A stretch of DNA of 64,000 bases from Craspedostauros australis (Eukaryota > Bacillariophyta > Bacillariophyceae > Mastogloiales > Achnanthaceae), in assembly GCA_026770025.1 (NCBI GenBank), contig JAMXDE010000020.1, forward strand, positions 1,054,001 to 1,118,000. Direction: 5' to 3'. The position numbers and the translations under genes are program-made. Positions 23,124 through 32,374 of this stretch are shown here, one piece after another (position 1 is the stretch's first letter; every line of letters begins with the position of its first letter). Below the pieces are notes generated by a model. It had not been told where the DNA came from and made no database searches. It saw nothing but the letters and a program-made list of their open reading frames with translations.

Positions 23124-23444
23124 CAGGACAGCAAGCATGAAGTAACCAAGATGATATCCAAGGATCAAGCTGGAGCGCCATTGTACCATGACAAACTGAT
23201 TAAGGCAGCAAGCATGGACTTCCCTGTGTTGGGTGGCTTCATGTTTGTCAAGATGTGGACACTTTTTCCGTCAACGGAGGTCCCAAACTTTGGTGATCGC
23301 TTTGATCAATGCAAAGATCTCACGCCTGACGAAGATCCGCCTGGGTGCAGTGAGATCAATATCAACTTCGGGTACAAGGTGAAAAATGAAGGCGATGATG
23401 CTGATCGAGCGTCTTTTGTGATGGACACTGCAACTGTGTTGTGA
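23115..23444 (+). CDS. Small ORF of unknown function (109 residues), possible fragment
   Basis: The ORF begins inside the last bases of arm 3, so the true start is either downstream or was replaced by the repeat insertion. From residue 13 it has protein-like composition, with ALYHDKLIKAAS-like helix, FPVLGGFMFVKMWTLF and an acidic segment rich in Asp/Glu/Pro. No family recognised. It could be the 3' remnant of a cargo or host gene cut by the repeat cluster. Low confidence that it is expressed. Confidence 0.3.
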   Translation: MPTQDSKHEVTKMISKDQAGAPLYHDKLIKAASMDFPVLGGFMFVKMWTLFPSTEVPNFGDRFDQCKDLTPDEDPPGCSEININFGYKVKNEGDDADRASFVMDTATVL

Positions 23445-23929
23445 CCAAAAAAGTAGAACCCTGCCACCTCTGCAACTCCGAAAAGAAACACCAAATGCTC
23501 ACTCAGACGCCCAACAGCAACAACCCCAACAGAAACTGAATTGCTGCACACATCAATAGTCTCAAACAAGTGAATCAATCGCAGCTTGAATAAATGCACA
23601 CTTCGTCAGCAAAACATGGAAAGTTGCCAACAGCACTGGAGTGGTACTTCTCAGGTTTGCTGGTGACTTCACTCTCGGGAGTTCAGAGCTGGTTGTTGCC
23701 GCCATGTTTGTCACTCCAAGTTGCCGTAGTATACGTGTTTCATTTCAGATTCATTTACGACCTATGGTAACTTCATTTTTGCCGTTGCTCCCCTCGAGCT
23801 GAGGCCAAACACAGCGCCAGCGGCTTTCGACCCGCAGACAAGGAGGGGCAGTGCCATCCGCACACAATTTGCCGCTTCGTCAGATGGAGTGGCCACAATG
23901 ACAACCGTGGCCTCAACGGCAGCAACGAG
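23445..23929. other. Non-coding stretch between small ORF and minisatellite
   Basis: About 490 bp with no supported gene or repeat. A run of AAAAAA is at 23448-23453, which could sit in a 3' UTR of the upstream ORF. Confidence 0.3.
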
Positions 23930-25205
23930 AGCAGCGGTGACAGGGATGGCAACAGCAGAATGGCGACAGTAGCAACAGCAGCAATGGCAACCAAAGAATG
24001 GCAACAGCAGAATGGTGGCAGAGGCGATGGCAACCGAAGAATGGCAACAGCAGAATGGCGATGGCAGCGGCAACCAAAGAATGACAACAGCAGAATAGCG
24101 ACAGCGGCGATAGCAGCGGCAACCGAAGAATGGCAACAGCAGAATGGCGACAGCGGCGACAGCAGCAACGGAAACTGAAGAATAGCAACCAAAGAATGGC
24201 GACAGCAGAATGGCGACAGCAGCGGCAACCGCACCTGCAACCGCAGCGGCAACCGAAGAATGGCAACAGCAGAATGGCGGCAGCAGCAACAGCAGCAACG
24301 GCAACCGAAGAATGGCAACCAAAGACTGGCGACAGCAGAATGGCGACAGCAGCGGCAACTGCACCGGCAACCGCAGCTGCAACCGAAGAATGGCAACAGC
24401 AGAATGGCAATCGAAGAATAGCAACCGCAGAATGGCAACAGCAGAATGATGACAGCAGCGGCAACCAAAGAATGGCAACAGCAGAATGGCGACAGCGGCG
24501 ACAGCAGCAACGGCAACTGAAGAATAGCAACCACAGAATGGCGACAGCAGCGGCAACCGAAGAATGGTGGCAGCAGCAACAGCAGCAACGGCAACCGAAG
24601 AATGGCAACCAAAGAATGGCGACAGCAGAATGGCGACAGCAGAATGGCGACAGCAGTGGCAACCGCAGTGGCAACCGCAGCGGCAACCGCAGTGGCAACC
24701 GCAGCGGCAACCGAAGAATGGCAACAGCAGAATGGCGGCAGCAGAATGGCGGCAGCGGAAACAGCAGCAGCGGCAACCAAAGAATAGCAACCGAAGAATG
24801 ACGACAGCAGTGGCAACCAAAGAATGGCAACAGCAGAATGGCGGCAGCAGTAACAGCAGCATTGGCAACAGAAGAATAGCAACCAAAGACTGGCGACAGC
24901 AGAATGGCGACAGCAGCGGCAACAGCAGCGGCAACCGAAGAATGGCAACAGCAGCCAAAGAATAGCAACCAAAGAATGACGACAGCAGCAACAGCAGCAT
25001 CGGCAACCGAAGAATAGCAACCAAAGAATGGCGACAGCAGAATGGCGACAGCAGTGGCAACCGCAGCGGCAACCGAAGAATGGCAACAGCAGAATGGCGG
25101 CAGTGGCGACAGCAGAATGGCGACAGCAGCGGCAACCGCACCGGCAACCGAAGAATGGCGACAGCAGCGGCAACCAAAGAATGGCAGCAGCAACGGCAGC
25201 AAACG
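23930..25205 (+). repeat. 1.3-kb minisatellite of 3n-period units
   Basis: The array is made of mixed short modules such as AATGGCAACAGCAG, AATGGCGACAGCAG, CGGCAACCGAAG and CGGCAACCAAAG combined into higher-order units of roughly 30-45 bp. Every module length seen is a multiple of three, so the frame never shifts. The plus strand would read as Met-Ala-Thr-Ala-Glu-Trp repeats. On the minus strand all three frames stay open across about 23913-25173. The array lies between the repeat-arm cluster and the DDE transposase gene inside the island. A coding role cannot be shown, and three simultaneous open frames argue for repeat structure as the cause. Confidence 0.85.
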
Positions 25206-25725
25206 GACAGTAACAGCAATAGTGATAACATGGGTTGTAGTAGATGCACCTTTTGACATCAAACCAAGTGTATTCTTTTTATTCTTGATGTTTGTAGATG
25301 TGCATACAATAGAGTTGCAAGATCGACAAGATTGGTAAACAAAACAAGAAGAGAGACCAGTGGTCCCAGTGTGGAAAGAAGTGTCGCATACGACGTGTTG
25401 CAGATGGTATGTTTGACACTCGGTTTGTCTGGGACAGCTGCTCATTTTGATGACACCCACAGGCACATCACTTTGGAAAATGCAGACATGTGTGCATACA
25501 TGTACTGGCATCTCAGGTGTGCTGTGGGCTTTCCACCATCGTTGTCGTCCTCCTTCTCTTTGTCATGTCTGTTGCGATCTCTCAGGCTGCGGTTCTTGGG
25601 GCTGTCCTGTTCCTCGTCACATGTCCAGAAACACCCAGCAAGCACCGATTCCAACAGTATCTTCGATTGTCTATATCAAGCCACCCATCACCCTCCTTCG
25701 TTTGCCCTGCCACCACCTTCAGATC

Positions 25726-28700
25726 ATGAGCCACCCACGCCCAAACTCTCCCACCAATGCCCACCAGCCTTCACCAAAGGTTCACCGTCCTCTCAAAGGT
25801 CGCGATGTCCACTCTCCTCGCCAGGGGCTCAACCCTTATGCTCTCCCCTTTGTACCATCGGTGTCTCATGACCAATCTAGGATGATCGCTCCAGTGGCAC
25901 GCTTTGTACCATCCCCACCCCTCGCCAACTACCCAACCATTCTCTACGGTCCAACCCCTGCGTCCCCTCCAACGCATGCCAACTACAACTATCCCACAGG
26001 AGGTGGGCACTACAACACTGCGATGCCAACTGTTGGGTATGATGCAAACTTGCATTCTGCTTTCGTTGGCATCCCAAACTACCCCATGCCACCTATGGTT
26101 GCCACGCCTGCTCCATACGGTACCTCTCCAATGCCACCAATCGCACACGGCATGCCAATCACCTGCTTTGGCAACTTGAAATGTCAAGATTGTGGTATCA
26201 TGTTCTGCGGTTGCTGCAATCCGGCATATGCGAGACTCTCGTTCTGCCCGCAATGTGGAGCAAACCATGAAGGAGCTGGGCAAGTGGGCTTTGCCCCAGA
26301 TGGTCGCAATCAAAACCACTTCGAAACAGCACCTCGTCCGCATGTCCAAGTGAATCGCAGCATTGTCATGCCTGCTCCAGTCCCAACCAGCATTGACAAT
26401 GATCGCGATGGTGATACGATGATGGGTGACACCATCATCAACAACAAAGCCTCAGTCCCTGAATGGCCAACCTGGACAAAGGATATGTCTGCAAAACAAA
26501 AGCTTGTATCCCTCTTCGGTATGGCTGGCAGAGACACAAATGTGCTCACAGACTTCCTGAAGGGTGGATATCCAGGGATCTCAACCAAGTCTAATAGACA
26601 TCATTGGGACTGCATGGAACAAGCTTGGGGCGAGCAGGTTTCCATGTTTTGGACCACAGCTTCCCCCAACACCAAGGCTCCACCCCAACTGTGCGATGCC
26701 ATCAAGTATGTCCGACATGACAAGGCTCTCCCTCCTGCAGGATTGTTGGAGACTGTCTGCCTCTTCACCTTCTTTGGAAACAACAATTTCTCCAGAGCTG
26801 CACGTGCGATGCTGGCATGCACATGCGGTGCCACACAATGTGAGCGTATCCTGCAATTGCACTATCGCGCCCTACCAACAGAAGAACAAGCCAAGGTTGC
26901 CAACACTCGAATCACCATGCGCCAAGACACACACAGTCGATTCAAGGATTTGGCAGACACGCTTCTTTCTGGGAAGTCAATTCCCAAAATAGAGCGGCCT
27001 TTCCGTCCACCCGAAGACTCCCTCAAGAATGCCATCTCGTACATCACAACCATCGGGCACTACAAGGGCGGCAGATCGCGTACTGTGATGCTCGATGGCA
27101 TTGTCTACGATAATTTGCCAATCTTTGTTCGCGACAGTACTCCGCCAAGGGAACTGTTCCGCAACTACATCAAGGACAACAACAGTGCGGTTGGCTTTCC
27201 CACCTTCCTTGACCTCCTCAAGCTCTTGACAAGATGTGGCACATCCCACACCGCCTTGTCCTCCTACTACATGGACATATCCAACGTCATCACTGAGTTC
27301 AAACTCATGATGGAGAGGATCTTGGAATTACTCCCTGACAACGATGCAACTGCGGATCTTCGCACTGAAGTTTCCATGCTGGTGGATGATGCTGATGCTA
27401 CTTTCACCTTTGTGAGATGGGAGTATACCAACTCCCATATGCAAATTGAGTGTGATGATGACCATCTCCACTCTGCAACATTTGCTCTCACCGAATGTGA
27501 TCGGCAGCCATCGAAGCACGTCTGCAAGAAATGCGCTGCTGCCATGACGTTCTTTCCAATCCGTGCCAAGACAGCTGTTGAAGCTGCTAGGCAATGGATT
27601 ACAGATGACAACGTTTTGGAGGAGGTGGAAACGATGCCACGCGCAGTCGACTTCTGCAGTGATCAGATGAGAATCTACATGGCTCATCGTATCAGGGCAA
27701 TGGTGCAGTTCAAGCAAGGTGAGCAAAACAACCAATACTTGATGACCCACCCACATGCATGTGTCGCCACAATTGACCACAAGTGCAAGCTCCTCCCCAC
27801 AGCAAATGAAGAGACCCAAAGTGAATTCTTTGGAAAAGCAGGAATGTCACTTCTGGGTGTGATGACAGTCGTCTTCACGGATGGAAGATTTGAACATCGA
27901 TTCATCGACCTGCTCATCGAGGGACGTTCTACACAAGACACTCTACAGGTTGCTGGTGCACTGAAGCTCCTCCTCAGAGACATTCTACCCAAACTACACA
28001 ATGGTCTCGAGGAGGTCATCTTTCAGAGTGACAACGCCAGCTGCTTCGCAAGCCCGTCATCCATCCGACTGATCCACGGTCTCAACAGAGGTGAGCATGG
28101 GGTCGCATTCGACATGAAGGGGTATGATAAGAAGCACCCCATTGCTGCTATCAAGCTCAATTCCAAGTCCAAAACCGAAAGCAGCATGACAATTGCTGTC
28201 AATAGCATCAACGCTGTCACAACTACCACATCTACAAGTACAGCTGATGACACTGCTGCTACCGCAATATCCACGTCTGCAAGTACAGCTTGCGGTACCG
28301 AGGCAACCATGAGGACAACTGTTGGCACCATTACCAAGGTCAAAAAGAGCACTAAATGCCCAATCAAGGCCAAATGTGGAAGAAAGGTGAAGAGGGCTGT
28401 GGGAAGGAAGCCTGTTGCGAAAACGCCAGAACAAAAAGCACGAGCAGGGAGAAAGGCGCAGAGGGAAGAACACAGACGCATCAAATCCAACGCATTTTTG
28501 GTCGCGAAGCGAAAAAGTGAGGACCAAGCCACCAAGAATCACGGGTCAATGCCACCATCAAAACTACCCAAAATCACGCAGTGGCTGTTCACAGAAGCTC
28601 AGACCGGCAAGAGTCCAGTGGATGGCCACTTTGGTATCGTGGGCAACGTTCTGAGACGAGCCATCAACCGCACAAAGGGCGCAAAGGGGTTGACAGAGAA

Positions 28701-29703
28701 AGGTATCTACACCAACCTCGTAAAGCACAAGATCAAGGGGACAATCACCGTGCTTGCACATGCCGGCAAGTTGAAGGGCACCACCGTCATGCAATCCGAT
28801 GGACTCGAAAACAAGCCATTTCGAACAGAAGAGATTCCCTGTCGAGGTGTGCATCAGGTGGACTTTCGCGACAACAGGGCTGTACTCACAGCATCCTCTG
28901 GTATCACCAAGCCAGAGATCATCGATCAAGAAAAGCTGGACAGCTACGACATCCAAGATCTGCAAATACACTTCGAAAGCGAAGAAATCAAAGAGATCGA
29001 ACCTGCCTTCGTGAAGACGCCAGGCGAAACCAAGCCTCCGCCAAAATACACAACACGCACATCACGCGCTCGCGGCAAGCCTGATACTCCAAAGAGTGCT
29101 GTTCTTCGCGATCTCGTCACAAATTGGGTCTTCGATTTTATCTCGCAGCCACGCCCTGGCGACGAAGCCAACACCGTCACAGTTGAGCAGAAGGTCGAGG
29201 CTCCTGACTTTGTCGAATCGGGTTGGGCAATCACGTACACCAAAAAGGCGAGTACGAAAGCATGCACGAAGACAGCATCCAGGAAAGCAACTGCAAATCC
29301 ATCGTCATCATTGGCGTCATCATCGGCGGTGTCATCTGGATCAGCATCGCCAACTGTGAAAATGTCATCGAAGCCACCTGCCAAATCAATCGTGACACAC
29401 CCCAATGCGTCGTCCTCTTCGGAATCCAAACCATTGTGGGCATCCGAACAAAAAATCAGGATGATGTCGCCCACAAAGAAGAAGAAGACACCACAGCTAT
29501 CTGAAAAGGTCCGAAAAGCTGCATGCGAGGCAACCGAAGAAAGCAAAGACAGAACCGACAGGATCGCCTCATATGCTTTGTATGAATGGTTGATGGAAAG
29601 GGTGATGAAGTATGATTGGGAGCAGAGGGTGTCAATCCAAGCCTCCTTCTTCAAATCGTTTCTGAGAAGTGGCGAGAAGAACACCGAGTCCTCCGCAGAA
29701 TAG
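25726..29703 (+). CDS. Large DDE-type transposase (1325-1326 residues), family not identified
   Basis: Single exon. I chose the Met at 25726 (MSHPRPNSPT) since the frame upstream has non-protein composition; the ORF is open from 25447. After a Pro-rich N-terminus, residues 147-188 hold a Cys cluster (CxxxxxCxxC, then CGCC and CPQC) that should bind zinc. A second Cys pair lies in KHVCKKCAAAM. The catalytic core is suggested by Asp684 in ATIDHKCKL, Asp769 in FQSDNASCF and Glu957 in LFTEAQTGKSPVD, an RNase H-like D-D-E order with a basic insert between the last two. The C-terminal third is Lys/Ser-rich. It looks intact. Its motif EAQxGKxxxDxHF resembles uncharacterised transposon proteins of animals and algae, but I cannot assign a superfamily. 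It is the natural candidate to act on the TIRs at 15895 and 38071. Confidence 0.75.
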   Translation: MSHPRPNSPTNAHQPSPKVHRPLKGRDVHSPRQGLNPYALPFVPSVSHDQSRMIAPVARFVPSPPLANYPTILYGPTPASPPTHANYNYPTGGGHYNTAMPTVGYDANLHSAFVGIPNYPMPPMVATPAPYGTSPMPPIAHGMPITCFGNLKCQDCGIMFCGCCNPAYARLSFCPQCGANHEGAGQVGFAPDGRNQNHFETAPRPHVQVNRSIVMPAPVPTSIDNDRDGDTMMGDTIINNKASVPEWPTWTKDMSAKQKLVSLFGMAGRDTNVLTDFLKGGYPGISTKSNRHHWDCMEQAWGEQVSMFWTTASPNTKAPPQLCDAIKYVRHDKALPPAGLLETVCLFTFFGNNNFSRAARAMLACTCGATQCERILQLHYRALPTEEQAKVANTRITMRQDTHSRFKDLADTLLSGKSIPKIERPFRPPEDSLKNAISYITTIGHYKGGRSRTVMLDGIVYDNLPIFVRDSTPPRELFRNYIKDNNSAVGFPTFLDLLKLLTRCGTSHTALSSYYMDISNVITEFKLMMERILELLPDNDATADLRTEVSMLVDDADATFTFVRWEYTNSHMQIECDDDHLHSATFALTECDRQPSKHVCKKCAAAMTFFPIRAKTAVEAARQWITDDNVLEEVETMPRAVDFCSDQMRIYMAHRIRAMVQFKQGEQNNQYLMTHPHACVATIDHKCKLLPTANEETQSEFFGKAGMSLLGVMTVVFTDGRFEHRFIDLLIEGRSTQDTLQVAGALKLLLRDILPKLHNGLEEVIFQSDNASCFASPSSIRLIHGLNRGEHGVAFDMKGYDKKHPIAAIKLNSKSKTESSMTIAVNSINAVTTTTSTSTADDTAATAISTSASTACGTEATMRTTVGTITKVKKSTKCPIKAKCGRKVKRAVGRKPVAKTPEQKARAGRKAQREEHRRIKSNAFLVAKRKSEDQATKNHGSMPPSKLPKITQWLFTEAQTGKSPVDGHFGIVGNVLRRAINRTKGAKGLTEKGIYTNLVKHKIKGTITVLAHAGKLKGTTVMQSDGLENKPFRTEEIPCRGVHQVDFRDNRAVLTASSGITKPEIIDQEKLDSYDIQDLQIHFESEEIKEIEPAFVKTPGETKPPPKYTTRTSRARGKPDTPKSAVLRDLVTNWVFDFISQPRPGDEANTVTVEQKVEAPDFVESGWAITYTKKASTKACTKTASRKATANPSSSLASSSAVSSGSASPTVKMSSKPPAKSIVTHPNASSSSESKPLWASEQKIRMMSPTKKKKTPQLSEKVRKAACEATEESKDRTDRIASYALYEWLMERVMKYDWEQRVSIQASFFKSFLRSGEKNTESSAE

Positions 29704-30642
29704 AATAATGTCCGGAAACAAGGAATGTACCATTCGACTATCGCATTCTGCTTCTAAACGTTCTCCTGATATACTCTGGTGGTGTGCTCTACTCGCATCG
29801 TAGTCGCTCCCTTCTCGTATCATATCCATACTATAATCGCACCATACTATATTCGCACTATACTCGCAGCTCCATACTCGTGAACTCGTCGTGCGACATG
29901 GTCGTCGCCAGATCTCTCTACAACACTCCATTCTCCATCTGCGCACTTCTGGAACAGGAACAGGCACGAATCGCGAGCGTCTTCACGCCATACTACGTCG
30001 CCTCCGCCATCGCAAAGACAGTCGGTTGTATCCACATTCACATCCATATCTAGATCACTTCTGCGCATAACAGATATTGCGGTGGCGCCGCCCATAGCAT
30101 TCAAGAGAGGTACGCTCTTCTCGCCTTGCTTCCGACACTACGCTGGTACTCACTGCGAGCGCAAGCAGCGACTCATCGTAAATATTGTCGAATCAACTTC
30201 ATGATGAATAATCGGCGCAGACGTCGACGACAGCATGATGAAGTTTGGCATCCGCTCGCGACCTTCGCAATACGCAAAGCTTGGATCCGTGCCTCCAAAC
30301 AAACGAGAAGAAGATCCTGGGCCCGGCCACCTTTGCATGCTACTTCCTCAGTGGAGGGTTCCATGATGGTGGCAGCCAATGTGTCGCCTGATGTGCAGCT
30401 GAGATATTTGTGGAGGCATGTCGACTACCTTTTCAGCATCGTCATTGTTGTGATCTTCGTTGTTTGTTGTGGTGCGTGCGTTTATGTTGATTTGCGCAGC
30501 CTGTTCCTCCCTCCGCCGTGCACGTTTGTGTTCTTGTGCCTTGTCTGATGGCTGCGCTTTGCATGCCCACCATTTAGTGATGAATGTCGTTTGTTGCCAA
30601 TAGACAGACTCGACGCCATCGATACAACATGGCTCATTCATG
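29704..30642. other. Region between the transposase gene and the Copia element
   Basis: No gene with a recognisable domain. A plus-strand ORF at 30126-30548 has an Arg-rich segment and a hydrophobic helix, and an overlapping minus ORF at 30348-30653 runs up to the Copia insertion point. Neither is well supported. Tandem ACTCGCA/ATACTCG-like short repeats occur near 29775-29890. Confidence 0.3.
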
Positions 30643-30647
30643 AATGC
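30643..30647 (+). repeat. Copia target-site duplication, left copy (AATGC)
   Basis: AATGC directly before the 5' LTR; the same five bases follow the 3' LTR at 36488-36492. Confidence 0.9.
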
Positions 30648-30812
30648 TGACAACTTTCTCTGTACCTTCTTACCTCTCTACTAATCATATTAGTCACAAA
30701 TACTGGTCGGGGGTTTGTCTTCGGACAACTCACAAATAAAGAACAAGAGCTCCGACCAGGGCACGCAACAACGGGCCAATACGTCTACAGTAGTTACTTG
30801 TGCACTTTGACA
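30648..30812 (+). repeat. Copia 5' LTR
   Basis: 165 bp, starts TGACAACTTTCTC and ends GCACTTTGACA, with AATAAA near 30736. Matches the 3' LTR at all but one position. Confidence 0.95.
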
Positions 30813-30865
30813 GATTAAGAGTCGTGATCTACCACCAAGCTTATCACGTTACAACACCAACCACC

Positions 30866-32245
30866 ATGGCGAGACCAATCAACAACCGTACCTGGACGAC
30901 CGTCATCAAGGAGCTCGTTGAGCTCGAAGACGCTGACATGGAGTTCATCCGCAAGAAGCTTGGCAGGATTGAACGTGCCATCCAGAGTCCGGATCAGAAC
31001 ATCATTCAGGCCTTGTCCCTCTCAACAACCCTCACCGCGATCAACATCGAAAACATCCTTCGCATCTTCGCTTTCGCAAAAGAGCGACAAATCGATCAGG
31101 CGACTGATTGGGACGCCATCGACGAGTACATCAAGTCCTCTGGATACACAGTGCCTATCATTGAGACTCCTGTCGCACTCAAAGCCATCCAGCTCCAATT
31201 GGAGGCAGACATGAAGGCAGCAAGCCGCGAGCTCACTGAGGCTGCAAGCCGTGAGGTCGTGGTGCACTCGCCACAACGCAACCAGGATCTCAATCGATCA
31301 CCATCGACGCCAACCGGATGGAAATACAATAAGATCACCATGCCGGAAGCTGAGACATTCAGCGGTCTCAACATCGAGTGGTACCAATGGAAGACGGACT
31401 TCATGCGACAGCTGGTCACATCCAAGTTCGCAGACTACATGCTGGATGAGAAGCCAGCGCACTATCGCGCATCAGTGGACGCTCAGTTCTACGCAGTCCT
31501 CAGGTCCAAAACCTGCAAGGGAGACGCGCAGTACATTGTCACAGCAGAAGAACCCAGCGGTTACGCCGCTTTCCGATCTCTCATTCGCATTTACGAGTCT
31601 GCCGAGAACCAGGCCGGCATCGTGGCAGAGGAGGAGGCAAGACTCTCCAAGCTCATCTACGATGGCAACGGTGCATTTGGGACTTTCGTAAATGACTTCT
31701 CGATGTCCCTCCACGCAATCGAGGACAACGGCAAGCCCATGAACGACCAAGAGAAGATCGCAAGATTCTTCCGTAACATCCGCGACGAGCGATTTGCCAG
31801 CGTGATCACAAGCCTACAGCAGATGAAGGAGTCCTTCTCCTGGGTCCGCGAGACGCTCATGCGCCATGACAAGATCCTCGCCAACGCCGACCTCGACAAG
31901 TCTCCAGGACGCAGCCGCCGCATGCACCAGAAGGACAGTCGTCCTGACCGCAAGCAATCATTCGACAAGGCATCCGGTGACCGCAAGAAGTCCTCCCATT
32001 ACCGTCTGCCGGACGTGGTGTTCCGGAGTCTTCCATCCGCAGCACAAGTGCTCGTGGTGGAGTCTTCACGCCACTTCCGCAGCACCGGAGAGCTCATGGG
32101 CGAGGCTGCACTCAAACGCGCCAAGCCTGCCGAGTTCGCCAAAACCCAAGAGCAACAAGCTCAGCGCAAGCCTACCAAGCGCGCGAGATTCGGCAACAAG
32201 ACCGATCGTGTCAAGAAGTACGGACCGTGCGACAACAGTACCTGA
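30866..32245 (+). CDS. Copia Gag polyprotein
   Basis: 459 residues from the ATG at 30866 (CACCATGG context); the frame is open from 30800 but the first 22 codons lie in the leader. A Gag core with FSGLNIEWYQWKTDF, then helices carrying YAAFRSLIRIYESAEN, FVNDFSMSLHAIED and IARFFRNIRDERF, matches the UBN2-like Gag fold of Copia elements. The C-terminal part is basic, as expected for nucleic-acid binding, but no CCHC zinc knuckle is visible, unlike the older Gag at 20 kb. Gag would assemble particles in the cytoplasm. The Pol region follows in the same frame. Confidence 0.85.
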   Translation: MARPINNRTWTTVIKELVELEDADMEFIRKKLGRIERAIQSPDQNIIQALSLSTTLTAINIENILRIFAFAKERQIDQATDWDAIDEYIKSSGYTVPIIETPVALKAIQLQLEADMKAASRELTEAASREVVVHSPQRNQDLNRSPSTPTGWKYNKITMPEAETFSGLNIEWYQWKTDFMRQLVTSKFADYMLDEKPAHYRASVDAQFYAVLRSKTCKGDAQYIVTAEEPSGYAAFRSLIRIYESAENQAGIVAEEEARLSKLIYDGNGAFGTFVNDFSMSLHAIEDNGKPMNDQEKIARFFRNIRDERFASVITSLQQMKESFSWVRETLMRHDKILANADLDKSPGRSRRMHQKDSRPDRKQSFDKASGDRKKSSHYRLPDVVFRSLPSAAQVLVVESSRHFRSTGELMGEAALKRAKPAEFAKTQEQQAQRKPTKRARFGNKTDRVKKYGPCDNST

Positions 32246-32374
32246 CAACCACCGGCGGCCGTCACACGCCGTCAATCGGAAGTCAGCATTCGTATCAAGG
32301 ATCGGGAGACCACCGAGCTGGAGAATGATACTGCGGAGAGTAAGCCGGCGGCCAGGGCCCCGGATACGCTACAG

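Noticed and set aside
23762-25511. Three minus-strand ORFs of 466-532 codons over the minisatellite
   Set aside because: All three frames are open at once and read as Cys/His/Leu repeats, so repeat structure explains them better than a gene.
26458-26467. CCTGAATGGC inside the transposase gene as an alternative TIR
   Set aside because: Shares only about nine bases with the terminal repeat and lacks the rest of the 39-bp end; it lies in coding sequence.
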